The translations under genes were made by a program, and so were the position numbers. From NCBI RefSeq assembly GCF_036226665.1, contig NZ_CP109007.1, forward strand, positions 6,200,001 to 6,264,000: DNA of 64,000 nt, given 5' to 3'. The notes beneath the pieces are model-generated. The model was not told the DNA's origin and did not search any database. It saw only the letters and a list, made by a program, of their open reading frames with translations. Source of the DNA: Streptomyces sp. NBC_00691. Its GTDB lineage: Bacteria > Actinomycetota > Actinomycetes > Streptomycetales > Streptomycetaceae. Of this stretch, positions 7,504 through 15,896 are shown piece by piece. Each line of letters begins with the position of its first letter. Position 1 is the stretch's first letter.

Positions 7504-9005
7504 CCACCCCGCACCTGTCGCGATTCAGCGCCGACCAGGCCCTCGCCGCCGCCTCCCTCGTCCGCGGACTCACCGACCGCCTCGCCGCCCTCACCTCCGC
7601 CGAGGCGACCACGCTCGCCGGTCACCTCCTGGCCCCTGGCGGCCTCGCCACCGACCTTCGCCGCCTCCTCGACGCCGCCACCCGCCACCACCCGACCACC
7701 CGTGAAGACAAGGACCGCCCCGTGACCGTCCCCCCGACCTCTCTGACGCAGACCACCAGCCGCCCCACGGTCCTCGTCGTCGCCCCCGGCGACGAGGTGT
7801 ACCGCGGCTACTGCCTCAGGCAGGTCGCCGCCGCCTACGACGTCGCCGTCATCACCCCGCAGCCGCTCACCTGGGAAGCCGAGCACATCGTCGACCACGA
7901 AGTCGCCGACCCGTACCAGCGTGACCAGCTCCTCGCAGCCGGACAGGCGATCAGTGCCCGCCGAACCATCGCGGGCGTCCTGACCTGGAACGAGAACCTG
8001 CTCGTCCACACCGCGCAGCTCGCCGAGGACCTCGGCCTGCGCGCCAATCCGCCGGCCGTGATGGAGAACTGCCGCGACAAGCACGCGACCCGTCGGCTCC
8101 TCGCCGCCCACCAGGTTCCCTCGGCACGCTCCGGCCGCGTCCGCGACCTGATGGAGGCCACCATCCTGGCCGAGGACATCGGATACCCGATCGTCCTCAA
8201 GCCCGCCGGCCAGGCCGGAAGCGTCGGCGTCATCCGCGTCGACACCAGCGAAGACCTCGCAGCCGCCTTCGACTTCGCCGCCGCCGGCGCTGCCCTGGCC
8301 GGAGGCCAGAACACCGACGTCCTGGTCGAGGAGTACCTCGACGGCCCCGAGATCAGCGTCGAGTGCGTCACCCAGAGCGGCCACACCCACGCGGTCGCCG
8401 TCACCCGCAAGAAGCTCGGCTTCGAGCCGTACTTCGAAGAGGTCGGCCACACCGTCGACGCCACCGACACGCTGCTCGACGAGGTCGCCCCGATCGCCGC
8501 CGCCGCCATCCGTGCGCTCGGCATCGACCACGGCATTCAGCACGTCGAGATGCGCCTCACAGCCACCGGCTCGCGGATCATCGAGGTCAACGCGAGGATC
8601 GGCGGCGACCTCATCGGCCACCTCGTCTGCCTCGCCACCGGCCTCGACCTGCCCCGCATAGCCGCCGACCTCGCCTGCGGCGCCAGCCCGAACCTGGAGC
8701 ACTCCCGCCTGCGCGCCGCCGGGGTCACCCTGCTCTACCCGGAGACCTCCGGCACCCTCACCCACCGCTCCATCGACCGCGCCTTCGCCGAACGGACCCG
8801 GTGGCTCGACCTCGTCCAGTGGATCGGCGCCGCCGGCGATCGGATCGTCCTTCCCCCGGAAGGCGACGTCGACGTCGCCCGCGCCGGCCTCTACGTCGTC
8901 ACCGGCTATGACGCCGCCAAGGTCGAGGAACGCCTCGCCGAGACCGCGCAGCACATCACCCTCACCGTCCGGCCCGGCGGCCCTGGGACGGAAGGCGCCG
9001 CATGA
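7500..9005 (+). CDS. ATP-grasp ligase (amino-acid/dipeptide ligase-like)
   Basis: 501 residues. Residues 1-75 are a helical extension. The rest has the order of ATP-grasp carboxylate-amine ligases: an N-terminal Rossmann part, ENCRDKHATRRLLAAHQVPS, the ATP-binding YPIVLKPAGQAGSVGV, DVLVEEYLDGPEISVE, and the Mg-binding HVEMRLT..GSRIIEVNARIGGD. This layout is seen in BacD, DdaF and carnosine-synthase-like enzymes, which join amino acids using ATP. The start was chosen for the ATGA overlap with the MFS gene. The substrate cannot be read from sequence. It is coupled downstream to a DUF317 gene, an odd partner. Confidence 0.85.
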   Translation: MTTPHLSRFSADQALAAASLVRGLTDRLAALTSAEATTLAGHLLAPGGLATDLRRLLDAATRHHPTTREDKDRPVTVPPTSLTQTTSRPTVLVVAPGDEVYRGYCLRQVAAAYDVAVITPQPLTWEAEHIVDHEVADPYQRDQLLAAGQAISARRTIAGVLTWNENLLVHTAQLAEDLGLRANPPAVMENCRDKHATRRLLAAHQVPSARSGRVRDLMEATILAEDIGYPIVLKPAGQAGSVGVIRVDTSEDLAAAFDFAAAGAALAGGQNTDVLVEEYLDGPEISVECVTQSGHTHAVAVTRKKLGFEPYFEEVGHTVDATDTLLDEVAPIAAAAIRALGIDHGIQHVEMRLTATGSRIIEVNARIGGDLIGHLVCLATGLDLPRIAADLACGASPNLEHSRLRAAGVTLLYPETSGTLTHRSIDRAFAERTRWLDLVQWIGAAGDRIVLPPEGDVDVARAGLYVVTGYDAAKVEERLAETAQHITLTVRPGGPGTEGAA

Positions 9006-9880
9006 CGTACATCCCCGAAGGGGACGTGTATGTCTTCCCGCGCTACCTCGCGGGGGCCGACTGGTGCGGCGACGCGGGCTTCGTCCCCGTGAAGCACTGG
9101 CCCACCGTCCACCTGGAGGACGGGCCCTGCCAGATGCTGATCACTTCGCCCGACCAGCGCATCCGCATCGGCTGGTACGGCGACGACTTCGACGTCTACA
9201 AGATCTCCGCCAGCGAGGACGCTTCGTCCCCGACCCGCTGGTCGGCGGCCTTCAACAACGAGTTCCCCGCCGAGATCGTTGCCGCCTTCACCACCGCGCT
9301 CGAACGCGACTGGGATGCGGGCAAGGACCAGGAACCCTTCGTTGAAGCCCCCTCCCCGTACTGGGCAACACGAGTGCAGCCGCTGCTCGACGCGGGCTGG
9401 CAGACCCAGCGGCTTCCGGGGGCGACAACCCTCGGGGCTGGGGGCCGCCCCGGCAGGGTGCACGGCCCGTACGTCGAGATCACGGCCCCAGACGGCACTG
9501 CGGGGGTGTCCATCGACGTCGGCAGCGACGACCTCGACGAGGAGACGGTCCTGCTGTGGGCCGGACCCTCCGGATGGCACCGAGCCGAAGCCCGCTTCAC
9601 CTCCCGCACACCCGCCCACCTGATCGCGGCCACTGCGCAGGCCCTGCTCGACCCGACCCCGGTCCTGCGCTACCGCGACGCGCTCGCCTCCGAACTCGCA
9701 GCCCTGGCGAACCTCACCCCGCTTACCCCGCCGAAGCCCCCCGCACCGACCCCGCTCGATGTCCAGCGTGTCCAGCGCCAGCCCCCGGCGATCACCACGC
9801 GCAGCGTCCCGCGCTGGAGCACCGCCACCCGGCCCCCGGCGACCGCCTCACTGCCCGTCGGCCGCCCGGCCAGCCGCTGA
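9002..9880 (+). CDS. DUF317 domain protein (two domains)
   Basis: 292 residues, ATG overlapping the ATP-grasp stop (ATGA). It opens with VYVFPRYLAGADW, the conserved entry of DUF317 proteins, then carries two repeats of the family: one ending WSAAFNNEFPAEIVAAFTTAL (about residues 75-105) and one ending RAEARFTSRTPAHLIAATAQALL (about 200-225). The last 60 residues are Pro/Arg-rich. DUF317 proteins are abundant in Streptomyces and on its plasmids and have no known function. Two more such genes lie at 16724 and 17431. Confidence 0.8.
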   Translation: MTYIPEGDVYVFPRYLAGADWCGDAGFVPVKHWPTVHLEDGPCQMLITSPDQRIRIGWYGDDFDVYKISASEDASSPTRWSAAFNNEFPAEIVAAFTTALERDWDAGKDQEPFVEAPSPYWATRVQPLLDAGWQTQRLPGATTLGAGGRPGRVHGPYVEITAPDGTAGVSIDVGSDDLDEETVLLWAGPSGWHRAEARFTSRTPAHLIAATAQALLDPTPVLRYRDALASELAALANLTPLTPPKPPAPTPLDVQRVQRQPPAITTRSVPRWSTATRPPATASLPVGRPASR

Positions 9881-9893
9881 CCCAAGGAGCCTC

Positions 9894-10727
9894 TTGCCCC
9901 TGTACGCGCAGGAATTCTTCGACCGGCTCGACCTTCCTCTCCCGTTCGGCACCGTCGTCGGCGACGTCTACTACGCGAACCCGACGGACTCGTCGATCCG
10001 CCTGCGTATCGAGTTCGCCCGCACGATCATGGACCGTCAGTACGACGGCCTGCGCCTGGCCGTCATCGACACCGAGCGCGGCACCCTGGACACCGCACAC
10101 CTGCGCTTCAGCGAGCACGGCACGTTCATCCGCCGCGACGCCGAACGAAGGTCCGGTGACGGACGCGGTGTCATACGCGACTGGCACCAGGACGGCCTGC
10201 CTCCCTGGGCCGGAGCCGACCTCACCGGCCTGCGGACCGCGATCGTCACCTTCGTTCAGGTCTCCTGCCCTGTCCTCACCGCTCCCCGGAGCTTCGCCGA
10301 ACCCGGCCCGTGGACCGATCGCCGGCACACGACGCTCTGGGCGACCGACACCGTCGTGCTCACCCGCCTCCACGAAGCGACCCAGGCCGTCCTCGACCTC
10401 GCCGAGAGCGGCACCCACGACGACCTGCCCATCACCCAGACCCTGTGCAACGCCCGCTACTACGTCATGGACGTGCTCGGACTCCCGCTGGACCAGGGCA
10501 TGCTCGCCGAAGCCGCGGCTGTCACCCAGCTCACCGGCCGCCGCCTTGGCCCCGACACCGCCGAAGCCCTCGAACGCATCGCCAGCCTGCCGATGGACCG
10601 GCAGCGCTCCCTCGTCCAGGCCGCCTCCCGACGGCACGCGGCCACCTCCACACCACTGCGGACGAGCCCACCAGCCGTACGAGCAGTCCGAGCCTCCGGC
10701 CCGACGCCGGCTGCCCGCTCCCACTGA
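9894..10727 (+). CDS. Hypothetical accessory protein
   Basis: 277 residues from a TTG preceded by AAGGAG (9884-9889). It begins LYAQEFFDRLDLPLPFGTVVGDVYY and contains TTLWATDTVVLTRLHEATQAVLDL, with a helical second half. No family, signal peptide or membrane segment recognised. A disordered Ala/Ser/Arg tail of about 40 residues ends it, as in its neighbours. It lies 13 bases behind the DUF317 gene and is probably in the same transcript. The upstream in-frame extension is rejected because it lies inside the DUF317 gene. Confidence 0.6.
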   Translation: MPLYAQEFFDRLDLPLPFGTVVGDVYYANPTDSSIRLRIEFARTIMDRQYDGLRLAVIDTERGTLDTAHLRFSEHGTFIRRDAERRSGDGRGVIRDWHQDGLPPWAGADLTGLRTAIVTFVQVSCPVLTAPRSFAEPGPWTDRRHTTLWATDTVVLTRLHEATQAVLDLAESGTHDDLPITQTLCNARYYVMDVLGLPLDQGMLAEAAAVTQLTGRRLGPDTAEALERIASLPMDRQRSLVQAASRRHAATSTPLRTSPPAVRAVRASGPTPAARSH

Positions 10728-10783
10728 CCTCCGCCTCCGACGCGACCCCCACCACACACCTGACCGAGGAGACCCCCTTCTTC

Positions 10784-11770
10784 ATGCGTGCCACCCGCCG
10801 TACCGCGGCCACCCTCGCCGCGACCACCCTGGCGACCAGCTCCCTGATCTGGGCCCCGACCGCCTTCGCCAACGCACCCGAGATCCCCCCGGGCGCCGTC
10901 GAGATCACCAAGAAGGACCCGGACGGCACCCTCCTCGCCGGCGCCGTGTTCTCCCTCCTCGACACCCTCAACGGCACCAAGGCCCTGACCGGCAAGACGA
11001 ACGCCGAGGGCATCCTGCGCTTCGAGAACGTCCACCCCGGCACCTACCGTCTCAAGGAGACCGACTCCGGCAGCCCCCTCCACGACCTGGCCCCCGACCA
11101 GGACGTCATCGTCACCCCCGAGCGCACCGCGAAGCTCACGATCATCGACGCCTTCAAGCCCGCCGAGCTGCTGGTGAAGAAGACCGACAAGAAGACCGGC
11201 ACCCCCCTGGCCGGCGCCGTCATCAACATCACCCCCTCCACCGGCACCGGCAAGGCGATCACCCTGACCACCGGCAAGGACGGCACAGCCACCACCAAGC
11301 TCCCCGTCTCCTCCCGCAACGGCACCGCCTACACCGGCACCGAAATCACGGCCCCCACCGGCTACGAGCTCGACACCACCCCGGTCAAGATCACAGCCAA
11401 GCCCGGTGAGAAGACCACCGCCACCTTCACCAACAGCAAGAAGGACAAGCCGACCCAGCCGCCCACCACCCCGCCGACCACTCCGGCGACGACCCCGCCG
11501 ACCACGCCGCCGGTCACCCCTCCCACCACTCCGGCGACCACCCCGCCGGCCACCCCGACCCCGAGCCAGTCCACCTCCACCGCACCGGTGCCCCCGACCG
11601 ACACCCCGAGCACCCCGCCCGCAAAGGGCTCCCTCGCACACACCGGCGCTGACTCCAACGCGTGGTTCCTCGTCGGCGGCGGCCTCCTGATCGCTGCCGG
11701 CGGCGGTGCCCTGATCGCCGCACGGCGCAAGAAGACGGAAGACGAGGAGGAGACCCCGGTCACCAACTGA
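10784..11770 (+). CDS. Sortase-anchored SpaA-type surface protein (LAxTG)
   Basis: 328 residues. It has a signal peptide (MRATRR, a hydrophobic run, cleavage near AFANA at about residue 30), two SpaA/prealbumin-like beta domains (VEITKKDPDGTLLAGAVFSL ... GTYRLKET; LLVKKTDKKTGTPLAGAVI ... GYELDTTPVKI), a Thr/Pro stalk of about 55 residues, and a C-terminal sorting signal LAHTG (284-288) with a hydrophobic helix and RRKK. LAxTG is the motif used by class E sortases of Streptomyces, so the product should be linked to the cell wall. KK..D and E residues could form isopeptide bonds. The start has GAGGAG upstream. Confidence 0.88.
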   Translation: MRATRRTAATLAATTLATSSLIWAPTAFANAPEIPPGAVEITKKDPDGTLLAGAVFSLLDTLNGTKALTGKTNAEGILRFENVHPGTYRLKETDSGSPLHDLAPDQDVIVTPERTAKLTIIDAFKPAELLVKKTDKKTGTPLAGAVINITPSTGTGKAITLTTGKDGTATTKLPVSSRNGTAYTGTEITAPTGYELDTTPVKITAKPGEKTTATFTNSKKDKPTQPPTTPPTTPATTPPTTPPVTPPTTPATTPPATPTPSQSTSTAPVPPTDTPSTPPAKGSLAHTGADSNAWFLVGGGLLIAAGGGALIAARRKKTEDEEETPVTN

Positions 11771-11822
11771 CCAGGGACACGGTCCCCCGGCCGGCACCCC
11801 AGTAGGAGACTCCCAGCCCGAA

Positions 11823-11855
11823 GGGCCCCGGGAACCATCATGGTTCCCGGGGCCC
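11823..11855. terminator. Bidirectional hairpin terminator
   Basis: A perfect 15-base inverted repeat, GGGCCCCGGGAACCA, with a three-base loop lies between the convergent genes ending at 11770 and 11894. There is no clear T-run, as is usual for Streptomyces. It should stop transcription from both sides. Confidence 0.85.
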
Positions 11856-11893
11856 TCGACGTATTGGCGACGGCCGCGCCGAAGCCGCGGGAG

Positions 11894-12046
11894 TCAGACC
11901 CGCATGACCGCCACCGAAGCGAGGAAGCCGGCCGCCCACGCGAGCAGGAGGCCCTGTTCCCTGCTCAGGCCATTCGCGTTGGCCCACCGCTTCGCGAGTA
12001 CACGAACCGCCATTCCGGTCACGGCCGCTACCTGATTCCTGGACAT
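11894..12046 (-). CDS. Small membrane protein, 50 residues
   Basis: A 50-residue ORF starting MSRNQVAAVTG with GAAAGGA upstream of ATG at 12046. Residues 28-48 (REQGLLLAWAAGFLASVAVMR) form one likely membrane helix behind a basic amphipathic stretch (RVLAKRWANANG). It sits alone between a terminator and a divergent regulator-like gene. Length and composition would fit a small membrane effector, or a toxin-like peptide, but no family is recognised. Confidence 0.55.
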   Translation of the reverse strand: MSRNQVAAVTGMAVRVLAKRWANANGLSREQGLLLAWAAGFLASVAVMRV

Positions 12047-12205
12047 AGAACAGTCCTTTCGAGAGGGAGGAAAGACGCCTGAGTCGGCGCCGCCCACTCA
12101 CAGAAGCAGCGCGAACCCGCTGGTGACAACGGCCGAAGACCCGTTTGCAAGTTAGAGCGGCCCGGCGCGGGAGTACATGGCTCGCCCGGCGGCCGATCGC
12201 CCCCC

Positions 12206-12211
12206 TACGCT
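12206..12211 (+). promoter_or_regulatory. Candidate -10 element of a leaderless gene
   Basis: TACGCT ends seven bases before the ATG at 12219, the spacing expected when transcription begins at the start codon. No ribosome site precedes that ATG. Confidence 0.4.
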
Positions 12212-12218
12212 GCCCCGC

Positions 12219-13325
12219 ATGGCAGTTGAACCCCGTGTCCTGCAGCGCGATGACCTTCTTCGTGCCGCCACATCCGCCGGCTTCAGCGCGATGAACGAGA
12301 GACGGTTGGAGGACTTCCGGCGTGACGGCCTGATGCCCCGTCCCGTCCGCGTCGGCAACGACGGTCGCCGCCCGGTCTGGGTCTACCCGCCGGGCAGCGA
12401 CCGCCAGCTGGTCCGCCTCCTACGGTGGCGTGAGTGCACCTCGAACGTGGACGTGCTGCGCGTCGTGCTGTGGGTCGAGGACTTCCCCTTGGCCCTCGCC
12501 GTGGTCCGCGCCTCCGCGGCCGTCGTGATCGACGGGCTGTCGCAGGACCTGCAGCAGCTCCTGCGGACCGAGACGTGCCGCCGGAACCTCGGCCCCGGTG
12601 ACAGCCTGGACACCGTCGTGGGCGCCGTCGCCGCGACCATGGCCGCGAAGCGAGGCGGGAACGCTCTGCCCCGCCCGATCCGCGTCCCGGCAGGCGAACG
12701 GGCCGCCGCAGTCTCGCACCTGCTGCAGATCTTCGCCCTCGGCACGCAGCCGGACGTGACGGAAGACGAGGCGGAGACGATCGAGAAGGTCCTCGGCGTC
12801 TCCCCGGGAAGACGCCAGCGCATGGAGAACGCCGCCCCCTGGCTCACCGGTCCGGCCAGCGTCCTCGTCGGCGCTGCCGACTTCGTCTCCCTGCCGCGCT
12901 TGGCCGAGGCACTCAGCCAAGCAACCGATGCCGAATGGGAAGAAGCCCGACCGGCCGCGGCGGCGCTCTTCCTCCAGCTCCCGGTCTTCACTCGGGCTGT
13001 TGTGGCCATGACCGGCAAGGAGAACCCGGCCGGTCTGGGCGGACACGCCACCCTCGACAGCGAGCCCCTCATGGCCGTTCTCCTGGTCGCCTTCGTCCTG
13101 GGAGCACGCCGGGCAGACTGGTCCGCCAACGTGGACGAACTGACTGACTCGCTGGCAGGCTGGCCCGCCCTGATCGGCGAGATGAAACAGGTACTCGACA
13201 TGCCGCAGAGCGAACTCGCCCAGAACCTCGCTGGCCATGGACCTGAGCTGAAGGCACGAACGGAGAGGATCGTCCGAGCACTCCTGGACGGTGAGCTGGA
13301 CCCTGGCCCCAGGGCTGCGCACTGA
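12219..13325 (+). CDS. MerR-like helix-turn-helix protein
   Basis: About 368 residues from ATG 12219; an ATG at 12177 is in frame, but the TACGCT box right before 12219 favours the shorter form. Residues 5-60 (VLQRDDLLRAATSAGFSAMNERRLEDFRRDGLMP) resemble the DNA-binding entry of MerR-type proteins, in which a helix pair is followed by a wing ending in a Pro. The remaining 300 residues are helical, without recognised domains. The function of the C-terminal part is unknown. Probably a local regulator. Confidence 0.55.
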   Translation: MAVEPRVLQRDDLLRAATSAGFSAMNERRLEDFRRDGLMPRPVRVGNDGRRPVWVYPPGSDRQLVRLLRWRECTSNVDVLRVVLWVEDFPLALAVVRASAAVVIDGLSQDLQQLLRTETCRRNLGPGDSLDTVVGAVAATMAAKRGGNALPRPIRVPAGERAAAVSHLLQIFALGTQPDVTEDEAETIEKVLGVSPGRRQRMENAAPWLTGPASVLVGAADFVSLPRLAEALSQATDAEWEEARPAAAALFLQLPVFTRAVVAMTGKENPAGLGGHATLDSEPLMAVLLVAFVLGARRADWSANVDELTDSLAGWPALIGEMKQVLDMPQSELAQNLAGHGPELKARTERIVRALLDGELDPGPRAAH

Positions 13326-13354
13326 CGGGCGAAATCACCAGGGAAACCGGACCG

Positions 13355-13360
13355 TAGTCT
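13355..13360 (+). promoter_or_regulatory. Candidate -10 element of a leaderless gene
   Basis: TAGTCT lies exactly six bases before the ATG at 13367, with no ribosome site between them. Confidence 0.4.
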
Positions 13361-13366
13361 TCTCCT

Positions 13367-13906
13367 ATGAGTAGGGTCCGCGCCCGAGTGTGGCGCTTCA
13401 CCGTTGAGAAGGGGAAGACCGGCGCGGAGGCCGTCCAAGCCCACGAGATCGGGCAGGGCCCGCTCCCGGTCTCCCTGGCCGCCATGGTCAACGTGAACGC
13501 CCTCGCCTGCGACCTGCGCAAGAAGGTCGACAAGAGCGTGCGCGCCCACGAGATCAGCTTGCTGCTGAGCTACATCACCGGCGACCAGACCAAGGACCCG
13601 CTCGGGGTCAAGTGCTCTGCCCTGGACTCCAGCGCAGGACACATCCAGCGCTTCGTCAGCGAATGCACCGGGCTCGGCGTGATGAGTGCCGCCAGCGAGG
13701 TTCTGTTCGACTGGATCCACACCACCGACCGGCTCAGCAGTTTCGACGTGCTCCCCGGCAAGCTCCAGGGCGTATACGGCAAGGCGGGAGTACGGCCCGA
13801 TCTCCTGTACGACCTGGCCGATGGGCCGATTGCGGGGGAAGCACGCGGGCGGCGGAGGCGTGCCAAGCAGATGTTCCCGGCCGGCAAGGGCACTAAGAAC
13901 TCCTAA
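13367..13906 (+). pseudogene. 5' part of an unknown gene split by an IS element
   Basis: Residues 1-177 are original sequence; the last two codons before the stop come from the IS end. Removing 13897-15168 and one copy of the TAA duplication joins this frame exactly to the fragment at 15169, giving ..GTK-EQKERLETLARW.. and an uninterrupted protein of about 388 residues. No family recognised. There is a basic patch RGRRRRAKQ just before the break. The insertion should abolish the full-length product, although a truncated 179-residue protein could still be made. Confidence 0.85.
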
Positions 13907-13917
13907 CGGAATGACCT
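13897..13917 (+). repeat. IS terminal inverted repeat, left
   Basis: Begins GAACTCCTAACGGAATGA and pairs with the right end at 15148-15168, with two mismatches in 21. A TAA target duplication sits at 13894-13896. Confidence 0.85.
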
Positions 13918-13945
13918 CATAGCGCCTGTTGGTGAGCACGGTTGG

Positions 13946-13951
13946 TACTGT
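13946..13951 (+). promoter_or_regulatory. Candidate -10 element of the IS passenger gene
   Basis: TACTGT is followed by exactly six bases and the GTG at 13958, the same leaderless spacing as at 13355 and 15885. Confidence 0.35.
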
Positions 13952-13957
13952 CCGACC

Positions 13958-14287
13958 GTGACTTTGACTGACCTGCGGGATGGCTTTCGCGATGATGACC
14001 AGCGGCAGTGCGTCCAAGCAGTCGTTCACAGTCGACTCGCGGATGACCGGGAGCCGCAGGAGTGTCGCTACCTGATGCGCTTCTGGTGGCAGCTGAGCAT
14101 GCCGTACCAGGAAGTTTCGCTTGAGGAGCTGTGCCTGAACGTCGGCCGGCAGAAGCTGGACGCCCTCATGGAGCTGATCAGCGCCATCCGGTCCTCCCAC
14201 GACGAGATCGATGCGTGGCTTGCCGATGCGGAGAAGACTTTTCCGGTGGTTCAGGACCGCGGCTTCAGCTCGGACCGCGGCGACTGA
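13958..14287 (+). CDS. IS passenger ORF, unknown function
   Basis: 109 residues from a GTG, inside the left end of the IS and convergent with the transposase, whose stop codons overlap it by 37 bases. The sequence (MTLTDLRDGFRDDDQRQCVQAV, CRYLMRFWWQLSMPYQEVSLEE, MELISAIRSSHDEIDAWLADAE) is acidic and helical without a known family. It is not transposase-related. It may be a true passenger carried by this IS or host sequence captured in an earlier event. Confidence 0.55.
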   Translation: MTLTDLRDGFRDDDQRQCVQAVVHSRLADDREPQECRYLMRFWWQLSMPYQEVSLEELCLNVGRQKLDALMELISAIRSSHDEIDAWLADAEKTFPVVQDRGFSSDRGD

Positions 14288-15119
14288 GGCACGAGCTTCG
14301 TCAGGCGCCGCCAGCAGATGATGCAGCAGGCAAGCTTGAGGAAGGCTTCATGGATGTCGTCGCGGATCTCCCACCGGATCCGCAGGCGACGGAACCAGTG
14401 CAGATGGGCGAATGCGCGCTCCACGACCCAGCGGTGGGTGCCGAGCCCGGAACCGTGTTCGGTCCCGCGGCGGGCGATCACCGGTTTCACCCCAAGCTCC
14501 CACACGAGACGGCGGTACTTGTCGTGGTCGTACCCGCGGTCACCGAGCACGACGTCCGGGCGACGCCGGGGCCGGCCGCGCTTGCCCCGCACCGACGGAA
14601 CGGCTTCGAGCAGCGGAACGAGCTGGGTCACGTCATTGCGGTTGCCCCCAGTCAAGGTGACAGCGAGCGGGATGCCGGTGGCATCGGTGATCAAGTGGTG
14701 CTTGCTGCCCGTTCTACCCCGGTCGACAGGGCTTCGTCCGGTCTTGGAGCCCCCTTTAACGCCCGGATGTGAGAGCCGTCGACGGCTGCCCAGGAGAAGT
14801 CCAGGGCGTTCACGCTGCGGAGCTTGGCCAGGAGGACCTCGTGCAGCCGGGGCCACACACCGGCCTCCGTCCACTCGGCCAGGCGGCGCCAGCAGGTCAT
14901 GCCTGAGCCAAAGCCAAGTTCCTGCGGCAGGTGTTCCCAGGCGATCCCGGTATGCAGGACGAACAGGATGCCCTGGAACACCAGCCGGTCAGGATGCCGC
15001 TTGCGCCCCGGATGACGGGCACGACGCTCGACCTTCGGCAGCAGCGGCTCGATCACCGCCCACAGTTCGTCGTCGACATCCCCTGGCTTCGGCCGAGCCA
15101 CCCCACACCCCCGGATCAT
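14251..15119 (-). CDS. IS5-family DDE transposase, two overlapping frames
   Basis: Frame A (15119-14691) encodes the N-terminal part, including LPKVERRARHPGRKRHPDRLVF and the first catalytic Asp in WAAVDGSHIRALKG. Frame B (to 14251) continues with GSKTGRSPVDRGRTGSKHHLITD, the second Asp in VVLGDRGYDHDKYR and the Glu in RWVVERAFAHLHWFRRLRIRWE. The two join by a -1 shift at AAAGGGGG (14750-14757 on the plus strand), where A frame reads AAG GGG. Such shifts are normal for the IS427 group, so the transposase is probably functional rather than broken. Confidence 0.85.
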
Positions 15120-15147
15120 CAGTCCCGGAGTGATCCAACCACCTCGA

Positions 15148-15168
15148 AGATCATTTCGTTAGGAGTTC
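15148..15168 (-). repeat. IS terminal inverted repeat, right
   Basis: The minus strand begins GAACTCCTAACGAAATGA. A TAA duplication follows at 15169-15171 on the plus strand. Confidence 0.85.
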
Positions 15169-15802
15169 TAAGGAACAGAAGGAGCGCCTGGAGACGCTGG
15201 CCCGCTGGTCTGCCAAGTTCCAAGATCACGCCTACTTCATGAGCTGGGTGTGGCTCGGTGAAGGCGGCGTCTACGTCGACATCTTCCTTCCGGATGGCTC
15301 CGCCGCTTTGTCGGGCCTCAAGACCGGGTGGATCGAGGTGCCCGGATCCACCAAGCCTTGGCACTTCCGAGTTCCGCCGCCCGACCGTCGCCGGGTGATG
15401 GAACCGCCCCTTGCCGAGGACCTTGTCGTGACGCTTCCTGGGGTCGGCGGGCAGGCCGCGACCAAGGAGGCCATCCGAAGGGTGGGGCCGGCCGCCGAGG
15501 CCGCGATGAACCGGGCTTTCGAGCGTGAGGAGACCCAGCTCGGCACGCTCGCCGGCGTTCCCGTCCGAGGGCAGTGGATCCGCGGAGACGTCCTTGGACC
15601 GGCGCGTTACGAGGTACTACTGGGAGTCCTTGGCGAGCGGGTCGAGGTGGACCGCCGCGCACAGCGCGACCGACTGGCCTCCTTGACGGGAGACCGACTC
15701 GATGCCTTCCTCGACGGTCGCCTGCTCACAGTCGTACGCCCGGTCGACGGCCCTAAGCCGAGTTGGGACCGGATCAGCGCAGAGCTGCTGGAGCAACCCT
15801 GA
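15169..15802 (+). pseudogene. 3' part of the gene split by the IS element
   Basis: About 210 codons continuing the frame of the 13367 fragment. It reads EQKERLETLARWSAKFQDHAYF, then MSWVWLGEGGVYVDIFLPDG and a region ending VRPVDGPKPSWDRISAELL. An internal ATG at 15239 could start a 187-residue remnant but has no good ribosome site. No family is recognised. No frameshift or internal stop has built up, in keeping with a recent insertion. Confidence 0.8.
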
Positions 15803-15884
15803 CTCCGAGACCTCGCGCGGCGAGAATCCAGTCGGTAAGCGGAACCCCGCCTCGACTGCCGCGCCGTCTGCCCGAGCGTCTCGC

Positions 15885-15890
15885 TAGGCT
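15885..15890 (+). promoter_or_regulatory. Candidate -10 element of a leaderless gene
   Basis: TAGGCT lies six bases before the GTG at 15897, with no ribosome site. Confidence 0.4.
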
Positions 15891-15896
15891 GCAGCG

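Larger units (their letters stand above)
13897..15168 (-). mobile_element. IS5-family insertion sequence (IS427-like) with passenger gene
   Basis: 1272 bases bounded by imperfect 21-base inverted repeats (19 of 21 match) and flanked by a 3-base duplication TAA. If the terminal G/C pair is excluded from the repeats, the duplication reads CTAAG. It carries a two-frame DDE transposase on the minus strand and, on the plus strand, an unrelated 109-residue ORF. Members of this IS group usually run 0.8-1.0 kb, so the left 350 bases are extra. The reconstructable target gene indicates a recent insertion. Confidence 0.88.

Noticed and set aside
7179..8954. 591-codon open frame on the minus strand opposite the ATP-grasp gene
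   Set aside because: It is a shadow frame of high-GC coding DNA: Gly/Val/Asp-rich with no motif, while the plus strand has all ATP-grasp motifs.
12383..14200. 605-codon minus-strand frame opposite the MerR-like gene and split gene
   Set aside because: Crosses the IS boundary without interruption of meaning, which a real gene could not; no recognisable domain.
14251..15119. Transposase as a broken pseudogene
   Set aside because: The two frames meet at AAAGGGGG, a typical slippery site, and all DDE residues are present, so programmed frameshifting is more likely.
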